Source: a virus. From it: a stretch of DNA of 34,801 bases. The translations under genes and the position numbers were made by a program. This document shows positions 1-6,407 of this stretch, in pieces. The DNA lies in the IMG/VR virus record IMGVR_UViG_3300046836_000748, positions 1-34,801 of that record; one strand, given 5' to 3'. Under the pieces are notes generated by a model, which did no database searches, had not been told where the DNA came from, and saw only the letters and a program-made list of their open reading frames with translations. Positions within the stretch are counted from its first letter, which is position 1, and each line of letters opens with the position of its first letter.

Positions 1-45
1 CGACGCCGAGCGCAGTCGCAGCTAATCAGGGCTGACTTCAAACAG

Positions 46-60
46 CCCTCCACCGGAGGG
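46..60 (+). promoter_or_regulatory. Hairpin that contains the capsid gene ribosome-binding site
   Basis: CCCTCC (46-51) and GGAGGG (55-60) form a perfect 6-bp stem with a 3-base loop. The right arm is the Shine-Dalgarno sequence for the TTG start at 69, with 8 bases of spacing. In mRNA the site could be sequestered, so capsid translation might depend on ribosomes arriving from the upstream gene or on RNA unfolding. The pairing is seen directly; the regulatory role is inferred. Bases 1-45 hold only the possible tail of an upstream gene (stops at 23-25 or 33-35 depending on frame). Confidence 0.5.
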
Positions 61-68
61 TTCATACC

Positions 69-950
69 TTGGCCGACGTCACGATTACGACGGCCGCGCT
101 GTACATCGACCAGGTCTGGTCGCCTGAACTCAATCGGGCCATCCAGTACGACGTCGTGATCGCGGCATTGTTCGACGACAAAAGCGCGCTGGTCGACCAG
201 CACGCCAACACCATCAACCTGCCGTCAAGGCACAACCTGACTGCCAACGCCAAGGCGGCGGGCACCGCACTCACGCCACAGGCCATCACCGAAACCCAGC
301 AGCAATTCGTCCTGCCGATGACCAACGGCCATCGCGCCATCGCGCAAGAGATCGAGGACATCGCCGAGATCCAGTCGCGCTACGACATCCGCTCCGAGAC
401 CACCGTCGCCGGCGCCTACGCCCTGGCGCGGCAGATGGACGTGGATGCCGCCAGCCTGTTCGCCGCTGCGACCAACTCGAGTGGCACGAGCTCGGCCGAA
501 CTGACCGACGACAACCTGATTCTTGCCCGCACACTCCTGAGGAACAATGCCGCGCCCAGGCCCTGGTACATCGTCGTTCCCCCAGCCACCTACTCGGGTT
601 TTCTGAAGCTCGAGAAATTCACCAACATGCTGTACATCGGCGAAAGCACCGAAGGCACGGCGGTGGAAGAAGCCAGGGTCGGCAAGATGTACGGCGCCGA
701 CGTCTATGAATCGCAGTTGCTCGCAGGCAGCGCGCCGGCGGCAACGGGTGCGTTCTGGAGCAAGACGCACTACTTCAAAGCGATTCAGCGCCAGCCCACC
801 ACCCACACCTGGTACAGCCCGCTCGACCTGGCCTGGATCGTGTCGATGGACTGTATTTACGGGATGTTCGAGCGACTGGAGGCAGACGAGGCCGCGGCAG
901 CCACCACCAACTCGAGCAACTGGGCTGTCAAGCTGCTCTGCACCAAGTAG
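69..950 (+). CDS. Phage major capsid protein
   Basis: This 293-residue protein has the look of an HK97-fold major capsid protein, which would build the icosahedral head shell. An N-terminal segment of the type W-x-P-E-L-N-R-A is followed by an I-N-L-P-S stretch (about residues 49-53), a helical spine-like region and a C-terminal half with P-W-Y-I-V-V-P-P, typical of such coat proteins. TTG at 69 is taken as the start because GGAGGG lies 8 bases upstream and no better start is in frame. The stop is 6 bases before the next small virion gene. No scaffold or protease gene lies directly upstream within the window; if the genome is circular, the giant transglycosylase gene precedes it. The call rests on length, fold-like composition and position at the head of the structural operon, not on a catalytic motif. 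Confidence 0.72.
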   Translation: MADVTITTAALYIDQVWSPELNRAIQYDVVIAALFDDKSALVDQHANTINLPSRHNLTANAKAAGTALTPQAITETQQQFVLPMTNGHRAIAQEIEDIAEIQSRYDIRSETTVAGAYALARQMDVDAASLFAAATNSSGTSSAELTDDNLILARTLLRNNAAPRPWYIVVPPATYSGFLKLEKFTNMLYIGESTEGTAVEEARVGKMYGADVYESQLLAGSAPAATGAFWSKTHYFKAIQRQPTTHTWYSPLDLAWIVSMDCIYGMFERLEADEAAAATTNSSNWAVKLLCTK

Positions 951-956
951 ACCGCC

Positions 957-1238
957 GTGTCGAACGTCGACATGTTCCAGGGCGCCAACTACGCCCCGTT
1001 CACGACCTCGAACGTGGCGGTGAAAACCCGCGGTGGCCGCATCGCCAAGATCGTGGTCACCGCGGCGATTACCGGCTCGCTCACGATCTACGACAATCCG
1101 TCCGCGGCCAGCGGCCAGATTCTGTACGTGTCGGCCGCGACGCCGGGCGTTGGCATTATCCCCATCGACATCCCGGCTCGCTCGGGCATCTTCCTGGTGC
1201 CCGGCTCGGCCGGCGCGGGCATCGTCGTCTATTCCTGA
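957..1238 (+). CDS. Small beta-rich virion protein (capsid decoration-like)
   Basis: A 93-residue protein with alternating hydrophobic strands, Gly/Ala/Ser-rich turns and no charged helices. It contains A-I-T-G-S-L-T-I-Y-D-N-P and ends in I-V-V-Y-S. Short proteins of this make-up directly after the capsid gene are often head decoration or fibre proteins. The GTG start lies 6 bases after the capsid stop with no clear Shine-Dalgarno site, so translation is probably coupled. Function is inferred only from composition and place. It resembles in style the proteins at 2545, 3098 and 3497, which suggests a family of related surface proteins in this phage. Confidence 0.6.
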   Translation: MSNVDMFQGANYAPFTTSNVAVKTRGGRIAKIVVTAAITGSLTIYDNPSAASGQILYVSAATPGVGIIPIDIPARSGIFLVPGSAGAGIVVYS

Positions 1239-1240
1239 GC

Positions 1241-1693
1241 ATGCCGAATGTCATCGTCAGGCCCGGTCTCGAGCAGCAGGCGTACGCCGTGAAGTTTCAC
1301 GTGCGCCTGCCCGCGCGGGCAACCGCGGACCTGATGCAACGACGGCTGCAGTGGTCGCTGGAGCGCATGATTCCGAGACTCGCGCGGCAGGGCTGGACGT
1401 TCGTGCGGTTAGACGCCCGCCCGCCGCGCGGGCCCCTGCCCGTCGTCCCCGTCAAAGGGTTCGGAAAACCGCCCCCAAAACGACGGCGGGTGCCTGGCCA
1501 GCCCTCGCCGCCACCGCTGCCCGATGACAGCCTGGTGCGCGTCAGCACCCTGCCGACGTTCGGGCCCAAGGGGGCCCACCTGATGACCGACGAGGTCGAC
1601 TGGGAGTACTCAGCGCTCTTTCATCGACCAACGATTCCTACCGCCTACGTGCAGCAGCAAGGAGAGCCCGAGCCCGCATGGCTGAAACACTGA
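1241..1693 (+). CDS. Hypothetical phage protein in the structural operon
   Basis: I do not recognise this 150-residue protein. The N-terminal 55 residues are Arg-rich and could form helices; the middle (about 57-95) is rich in Pro, Arg and Lys (P-P-P-K-R-R-R) and probably unstructured; the C-terminus is acidic to neutral. Its ATG comes 2 bases after the preceding stop, and its 3' end overlaps the next gene by 16 bases, so it is translated as part of the same operon. The basic, Pro-rich centre could bind nucleic acid or the capsid interior, but nothing in the sequence decides this. Confidence 0.6.
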   Translation: MPNVIVRPGLEQQAYAVKFHVRLPARATADLMQRRLQWSLERMIPRLARQGWTFVRLDARPPRGPLPVVPVKGFGKPPPKRRRVPGQPSPPPLPDDSLVRVSTLPTFGPKGAHLMTDEVDWEYSALFHRPTIPTAYVQQQGEPEPAWLKH

Positions 1694-2523
1694 CCGCCGA
1701 CGCGCCGAACGCCGTCATCGCCGACGAGGGCCTCGTCTACTGCCGCGCGCCAGGCGGCGAGATCGTCTCGACTGACGCCTCGCCGATGGAAATGATGAAA
1801 AAGATCAACCGCGGCTGGCAGGTCCTGAACGACTACGGCCAGTTCGGCAGCAATGTCTATTACATGGACAACCCCTACGAACCGCTGTTCCAGGCCGGCG
1901 GCGCCCACGAGCTGGGCGTTGAGCAGATCGTCAACCTGGGCTACCACCTGCGTCCGCCGCTGGTGCCAACCTGTGAAAAACACGTGGGCCAGACGAAGGA
2001 TCACCTCACCCACGTGGGCCGGCCTGGCGCCGGCTCGGCCAAAGCCCAGGGGTGCTGGCGCGGCGCGCGGCCGGTGCGGTTTCCGCAGCTCGAGCGCGTC
2101 CAGGTTCCGCCGGCGCCCGACGAGTGCGAGTTCTGCGATCGCGACGATTTTCCCACGGATCGGGCGCTGAAACAGCACCAGGACGTGATGCACAACGATC
2201 GCCGCCAGCAGCAGGCCCTGGGCGAAGCGATCGTCTCGGGCCTGCACCAGACGGGCGTGGTGGGCAGCGGAGGGATTGATGCCGCGGCGATCGCCGCCGC
2301 GGTGGCAGCCACCCTGCAGACGCTGGGCTACGGCACACGCACCACGCCAGGGCCCGACCCTGAGCCTGACGACGACGACGAGGACGCACCAGAGCCAGCA
2401 CCCGAGCCGGCTGCGAAACGCGTGCTCAGTGAACGACAGCTCGCCCATAACGAACGCCAGCGCGCGGAAGCGGCCGCACGCCGCGCACGTCCAGTCGCCA
2501 CGGCTTCAGCCGTCGACGACTAA
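1678..2523 (+). CDS. Structural-operon protein with a C2H2 zinc-finger motif
   Basis: This 281-residue protein begins at ATG 1678 behind AAGGAG (about 1659). Residues 1-110 are a mixed alpha/beta region without a family I can name. At about residues 143-164 there is a C-x2-C-x13-H-x4-H pattern (starts C-E-F-C, ends H-Q-D-V-M-H), which matches a classical C2H2 zinc finger. After it come an Ala-rich helix, a strongly acidic Pro/Glu/Asp stretch (about 225-245) and a basic Arg/Ala-rich tail. Such an acidic linker and basic tail suggest a protein that contacts DNA or a virion surface. Placement between capsid and small virion genes suggests a virion or assembly role. The finger pattern is seen; zinc binding and DNA binding are inferred. 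A second C2H2-type gene is at 11460-11657. Confidence 0.62.
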   Translation: MAETLTADAPNAVIADEGLVYCRAPGGEIVSTDASPMEMMKKINRGWQVLNDYGQFGSNVYYMDNPYEPLFQAGGAHELGVEQIVNLGYHLRPPLVPTCEKHVGQTKDHLTHVGRPGAGSAKAQGCWRGARPVRFPQLERVQVPPAPDECEFCDRDDFPTDRALKQHQDVMHNDRRQQQALGEAIVSGLHQTGVVGSGGIDAAAIAAAVAATLQTLGYGTRTTPGPDPEPDDDDEDAPEPAPEPAAKRVLSERQLAHNERQRAEAAARRARPVATASAVDD

Positions 2524-2544
2524 TTCCCCAGGAGGCTTTCCCCT

Positions 2545-2934
2545 ATGCCTGGCACTCGAGCGCAGAGCAAAAACATCATCGACACGATCGCCGGCTATTC
2601 CAATGCCGCGGTCGTCGCCAGCCAGTTCCTCACCGAGTGGATCGTCGTGGCCTACGGCCGCATTACCGGCATCAAGGTGTACGCCGTGACAGCCGGCACC
2701 GGCGGCGCCAACACGGTGGTCGACGTGCTGGTCAACGGCACCAGCATCTGGGCCACCGCCGGCAACAAGCCCACCCTGCTGGCCACCTCGACGGGCGAAT
2801 TCGCCAACGCGGTGGGCGACCCCAATAAGACCGGCGTGCGACCCGGCGACCGCATCTCGATCCAGGTCGCCTCGATCTCGAGCACCGGCCACGCGCGGCT
2901 GAGCGCCACGGTCGCCCTCGAGGGCAACGCCTGA
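2545..2934 (+). CDS. Small beta-sandwich-like virion protein
   Basis: A 129-residue protein with a strong Shine-Dalgarno (CAGGAGG, about 2529-2535) before its ATG. After a helical N-terminus it shows alternating strands and T/G/S turns (I-T-G-I-K-V-Y-A-V-T-A-G-T-G, V-D-V-L-V-N-G-T). The segment G-V-R-P-G-D-R-I-S-I-Q-V and the strand that follows resemble Ig-like or jelly-roll phage surface proteins. I infer a head fibre, decoration or tail-associated protein; no specific family is recognised. Confidence 0.6.
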   Translation: MPGTRAQSKNIIDTIAGYSNAAVVASQFLTEWIVVAYGRITGIKVYAVTAGTGGANTVVDVLVNGTSIWATAGNKPTLLATSTGEFANAVGDPNKTGVRPGDRISIQVASISSTGHARLSATVALEGNA

Positions 2935-2936
2935 GC

Positions 2937-3134
2937 GTGAAAGAGATGGCGCAGGGCCTCGTCCCGCAGGCGGGCAGTTTGAGCGCGCGCATCATCCGCG
3001 CGTGTCCCGAGCACGCCCAGTGTGCGCTCGAGTGCCCCGTGCGCGCCGTCGAGGACCTCGGCACCATCGCGAAGTTTGAGCACAAGGAGGGTCGGTCATG
3101 GCGTCGCTTGTTCCATCGGTCGGAAAAGCCGTAA
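2937..3134 (+). CDS. Short Cys-containing hypothetical protein
   Basis: A 65-residue reading frame starting at GTG 2937, 2 bases after the previous stop, and running 37 bases into the next gene. It has three Cys and a His (A-C-P-E-H-A-Q-C, L-E-C-P) in the middle and a basic end (R-S-W-R-R-L-F-H-R). It fills the gap in the operon, which supports translation, but the long overlap with the well-supported gene at 3098 lowers confidence. The next gene's AAGGAGG lies inside this frame. It may be a small metal-binding protein or a leader-like frame. Confidence 0.45.
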   Translation: MKEMAQGLVPQAGSLSARIIRACPEHAQCALECPVRAVEDLGTIAKFEHKEGRSWRRLFHRSEKP

Positions 3135-3493
3135 TCAGCGGGCGGATGTTCGGCGCCACGCCGACCCAGACCGAGCCGCACTTCGTGGGCTGGGGTACGG
3201 GGGCCGGCGCGGGCGCGGCGGGCAGCACCGACCTGTCGACGCCGGCCACCGAGGCGCGCGTGAGCGGCACCAGCACCCAGGTGACCACCTCGGTCACTAA
3301 CGACACGCACCAGGTCGTGGCCACCATTACGGCGGCTGGGTCGAAGACGATCACCAACGTTGGCATCTTCGACGCGGCAGGCTCGGGCTCACCGCCGTCG
3401 GGCGGCGTGCTGTACGCCATCTTCGACGGTCTGAGCCAGGCGCTGAACTCAGGCGATTCGATCCAGTTCACAGCCAAAGTGCAATTTTCTTAG
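3098..3493 (+). CDS. Small virion protein, tail-fibre/decoration type
   Basis: A 131-residue protein with a strong AAGGAGG site 8 bases before ATG. It contains G-W-G-T-G-A-G and then strands rich in Thr, Val and Ser (V-S-G-T-S-T-Q-V-T-T-S-V), followed by I-T-N-V-G-I-F-D-A-A. The last pattern, with I-F-D-A-x-x-x-G and L-Y-A-I-F-D-G, is common in phage surface proteins of about 130 residues that sit near tail and fibre genes. I infer a structural protein exposed on the particle. It follows the same beta-rich style as its neighbours. Confidence 0.62.
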   Translation: MASLVPSVGKAVISGRMFGATPTQTEPHFVGWGTGAGAGAAGSTDLSTPATEARVSGTSTQVTTSVTNDTHQVVATITAAGSKTITNVGIFDAAGSGSPPSGGVLYAIFDGLSQALNSGDSIQFTAKVQFS

Positions 3494-3496
3494 GCC

Positions 3497-3931
3497 GTGG
3501 CGAAGTTCTCGAGCACCCATTCGCAGGCGGGAACGACCACCGAGCTCAACTCGCTGGCCAGTGCGGCCATCGCCGCGAGCGCGTCCGTGGTCGACAACAC
3601 CACCAACCTGGATCCGTGGGCGGCCATCCAGGGCAGCATCACGTTCAACGCGGCGCCCACGATCAGCGACAGCAACACGCTCGACGTGTATGCCCAGCCG
3701 GCCTGGACGGGCACCACGTACCAGACCATCGCGGCGAGCAACCTGCCACAGGGCGCGCTCTACCTGTGCTCGTTACCGGTCAAAAGCACGGCCACGACGC
3801 AGGTGATGGCGAGTGCGCCGTTCCCGCTGCCCGGCCCGATCGTCCTGCACCTGATCATTCAGAACAACACCGGTACCGCGCTGGCCGCCGGCGCTGGCAG
3901 TGTGACGGTCTATTCGTGGCAGACGCAATAG
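3497..3931 (+). CDS. Small beta-rich virion protein
   Basis: A 144-residue protein starting at GTG 3497, 3 bases after the preceding stop. It is rich in Thr, Ala and Ser with alternating strands (Q-G-S-I-T-F-N-A-A-P-T-I-S-D-S-N-T-L-D-V-Y) and ends with G-S-V-T-V-Y-S-W. The composition is that of a receptor-facing or decoration protein. No catalytic motif is present. It directly precedes the LamG-domain adhesin with a one-base gap, so the two are probably made together and may be partners. Confidence 0.6.
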   Translation: MAKFSSTHSQAGTTTELNSLASAAIAASASVVDNTTNLDPWAAIQGSITFNAAPTISDSNTLDVYAQPAWTGTTYQTIAASNLPQGALYLCSLPVKSTATTQVMASAPFPLPGPIVLHLIIQNNTGTALAAGAGSVTVYSWQTQ

Positions 3932-3932
3932 C

Positions 3933-5192
3933 GTGATCGCTCGCGACCTCGGGCTCGAGCTGCCGCGGCGAAAGCCGCTCGGCCTTCCCAGAATCAACCC
4001 GCAGCACCCACTGGCGCGTGGTCTGACGTTTGCCACGTTACTGACGGGCGACGGCGTGCCGCGCGACCTGGTGCTGGGCCGCGCGGCCAGTCCGAGCGGC
4101 GCACCTACGGCAATCCGTAGTACGCCACAGGGACAGGCGTTGCTGTTCAACGGCAGCACTGACAACTGCAATTTCGGTGACATCGCCAGCTACCGCACGG
4201 GGTCGCAAAACTTCACCATCGCGGCGTATGCAAACCCGCCGGCGAGCTCGACGACGTTCGGTCTGGCCAGCAAGCGCAACGGCGGCACCTTTATCCAGGT
4301 GTCCTTCGCGGTCAATATGGACAACAATGGCGGTCCCGCCTCGGGGCTCCTGGGATTGTTCATCCTCGACGGCAGCAATCAACTGAGTGGGGCGACGACG
4401 ACCTCGCCCGTCAACGGCGCGTTCCACCAGTTCGTCGCTACGCGGAACAGCGCGACCACGCTTCAGTTCTACGTCGACGGCGTGTCGCAGCCGCTCAACT
4501 ACACCTCGCAGGCCAACGCCAACTACGCCGGCACCGAGCCCCTGTTCATCGGCGCGATGGGCAGCACCAGCGCGCCCGCGGGCGGGTATCTGCCTGGCTC
4601 GATTGGCTACGTCTACATCTGGCGTGGGCGTGTGCTGACGGCAGCCGAGATCAACTGGCTGTACCGCGACCCGTACGGGATGGTCCGCGAGCAACCCCGC
4701 CAGGAACCGTGGTTCACCATCTGGGTACCGAGCGCCGGCGGCGGCACGACCTACACCCTGTCGGGGTCGGCCACGCAGCCCCAGACGCTGAGCCTGCGTC
4801 GGGCGCCCAGCCTGGTCCGCCAGATCGCCCAGACCCAGACGCTGGCGCTGCCCAAACAGGTCCGCCTGACGCGAGCGCTCGCCCAGACCCAGACGCTCAG
4901 CATCGTCGCCCAACGGGTCTTTCTGAGAACCGTCAGCACCACCCAGGCCCAGGCGCTGTCGCTCAGCACCGCGGTCCACCACACCTTCGCCGTGACCGTC
5001 AGCGCCGTGCAGACCCAGGTGCTGTCGCTGCTCACCCGCCTCAGCATGTCGCCGCCTCCCACCCCGGTGGTGGTCCCGAGCAGTACGCCCGCGGCCGGCG
5101 TCGCCGTCAGCAATTACCTCGACTGGCCGCAACATACGATCACCTCGAGCGATATCCCCCCGCCCGTCGGCAGCGCCGTTGGAGGTCCGTAA
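3933..5192 (+). CDS. LamG/concanavalin-type adhesin with QTQ-type repeats
   Basis: A 419-residue protein. Residues about 70-245 resemble a laminin-G/concanavalin A-like lectin domain: F-N-G-S-T-D-N-C near the start of the domain, F-V-A-T-R-N-S-A-T-T-L-Q-F-Y-V-D-G-V, and an ending S-I-G-Y-V-Y-I-W-R-G followed by L-T-A-A-E-I-N-W-L-Y. Such domains bind glycans and are frequent in phage receptor-binding proteins. Residues about 280-366 hold five copies of a short unit like A-Q-T-Q-T-L-S-L at 18-22-residue intervals. The tail is Pro-rich. GTG at 3933 is used because it lies just past the previous stop; the end overlaps the next ATG by one base (TAATG). Glycan or host-surface binding is inferred from the fold. 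Confidence 0.7.
   Translation: MIARDLGLELPRRKPLGLPRINPQHPLARGLTFATLLTGDGVPRDLVLGRAASPSGAPTAIRSTPQGQALLFNGSTDNCNFGDIASYRTGSQNFTIAAYANPPASSTTFGLASKRNGGTFIQVSFAVNMDNNGGPASGLLGLFILDGSNQLSGATTTSPVNGAFHQFVATRNSATTLQFYVDGVSQPLNYTSQANANYAGTEPLFIGAMGSTSAPAGGYLPGSIGYVYIWRGRVLTAAEINWLYRDPYGMVREQPRQEPWFTIWVPSAGGGTTYTLSGSATQPQTLSLRRAPSLVRQIAQTQTLALPKQVRLTRALAQTQTLSIVAQRVFLRTVSTTQAQALSLSTAVHHTFAVTVSAVQTQVLSLLTRLSMSPPPTPVVVPSSTPAAGVAVSNYLDWPQHTITSSDIPPPVGSAVGGP
4770..5030 (+). repeat. Five degenerate repeats encoding A-Q-T-Q-T-L-S-L units
   Basis: Units begin at about 4770, 4827, 4881, 4938 and 5004, i.e. 19, 18, 19 and 22 codons apart. The second and third share GCCCAGACCCAGACGCT exactly. They encode the C-terminal repeats of the LamG-domain protein. 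The regular spacing suggests a repetitive beta or stalk structure and a place where copy number could change by recombination. Confidence 0.75.
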
Positions 5193-6400
5193 TGAGTAAC
5201 ACCATCACGCTCCAGGAACCCAGCGTCAACGCCCTGATGAGCACCTACGTGGGTATCCAGCTCGAGCGCGCGCACGTGCAGAGTGGGCCGTTCACGCTGC
5301 TCGTCCAGTTGCCGTACGTGCTCAACCAGACGGTCTACACCTACGTCGACGTACCGGGCAATCTGACGGACTGGTACCGCACCGCGCGCTACACCGGCGT
5401 CGGGCTGGGGCCGTACTCGCCCGCGTGGCCGGTCCAATCCCAGCAGGGCGCTGGGTTCAGCTTGAGTCAGTACCGCCACCGGCTGGCCGACGCGGCCGGT
5501 TTTAACAGCATCACCCAGACCACCTCGGACGCGACCGCGACCAATCAGCTCGTCGTGGCCGATTTCCTGAGCACCGAGCTCGAGCCGTCGTTTCTGGGCA
5601 ACACCTGGGAGTACCAGCCAGCGGGCCCCAACGCGGGCCAGGTGCGGCGCGTGGTCTACGGCGGCCTGCAGAACGGGACGGGCACCATCACCGTCGAGCG
5701 CGCGCACACGGCGCTGACCCTGGCTGGCACGGCCGTCGAGTTCTACGGGAAACTGCCGCCCGTCCACTACGAGGGCCGTCTGGGCCTGAATGACATCGTC
5801 AACAAGGTGCTGGCCGAGTGCTGGACGATTCAAAAACTGCCGATACCGGGCGTGCTGAATCAGCGCGTCTATCCCGTCGGCACGCTGGCGCCCTGGCTGC
5901 AGGCCGAGGACCAGGTCGTCGAGGTTTTTTTCCGGCCCGCCAACAGCGACCCCAACGCCGACGACCAGTTGATGATCAACTGGCGCTGGCAGAGCGGCGG
6001 CGACAACCCCGGCATCGAGATCGCCCAGACGCTGAACACGGGCGACACGCTGCTGGTGCAGTGCTACGTGCCGATGTCGTACTGGATCAATACGGGTGCC
6101 GGCTGGGGCCTGGCCACGACCGAGGGTCTCTCCACCGAGACCGACCGCGCGGTGCTACCGATCAACGGCATGGAGATCATCGGTCAGGCCTACGTCAACC
6201 TCGAGCTTTCCAAATGGGGGCTGCCCGACGATCAGAAGCAGTACATGGCGTTGCGGGCCCAGGCTCGAGCCGCGGCGAACCAGTGGAAGCGGCTGACATT
6301 GCAGCACCCGCAGGTGAGAAAACAGCACTGGCCGTCGGTGCTCACCGTCCGCTCACGGGACAACTGGGGCGGCAACCCGGTGTTCGGTACGCCTGGCTGA
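5192..6400 (+). CDS. Phage neck/tail structural protein, family not recognised
   Basis: A 402-residue protein. ATG 5192 is preferred over an in-frame start far upstream because GGAGG lies 7-11 bases before it and the ATG overlaps the previous stop. The N-terminus (S-T-Y-V-G-I-Q-L-E-R-A) leads into a long beta-rich body with many Tyr, Gln and Asn. About residues 225-330 carry L-Q-A-E-D-Q-V-V-E-V-F and N-W-R-W-Q-S-G-G-D-N-P-G-I-E; the C-terminus is helical and basic. Its place between the adhesin and the propeller-like protein suggests a connector or adaptor of the tail, comparable in position to the small tubular protein of podoviruses. That role is inference; a head-completion role is equally possible. 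Confidence 0.55.
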   Translation: MSNTITLQEPSVNALMSTYVGIQLERAHVQSGPFTLLVQLPYVLNQTVYTYVDVPGNLTDWYRTARYTGVGLGPYSPAWPVQSQQGAGFSLSQYRHRLADAAGFNSITQTTSDATATNQLVVADFLSTELEPSFLGNTWEYQPAGPNAGQVRRVVYGGLQNGTGTITVERAHTALTLAGTAVEFYGKLPPVHYEGRLGLNDIVNKVLAECWTIQKLPIPGVLNQRVYPVGTLAPWLQAEDQVVEVFFRPANSDPNADDQLMINWRWQSGGDNPGIEIAQTLNTGDTLLVQCYVPMSYWINTGAGWGLATTEGLSTETDRAVLPINGMEIIGQAYVNLELSKWGLPDDQKQYMALRAQARAAANQWKRLTLQHPQVRKQHWPSVLTVRSRDNWGGNPVFGTPG

Positions 6401-6407
6401 GCGATAG

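Noticed and set aside
1645-2448. Leftward open frame opposite the C2H2 gene
   Set aside because: Composition is that of a shadow frame and it conflicts with the C2H2-pattern protein that has a good ribosome site.
4038-5135. Long leftward open frame opposite the LamG gene
   Set aside because: It is a GC-rich shadow of the + strand gene: Arg/Gly/His-rich, no motif, no ribosome site, while the + strand frame has recognisable domains.
4709-5191. Upstream extension of the 402-residue tail protein
   Set aside because: The extension lies wholly inside the LamG gene in another frame, is His/Arg/Pro-rich, and ATG 5192 has a strong ribosome site.
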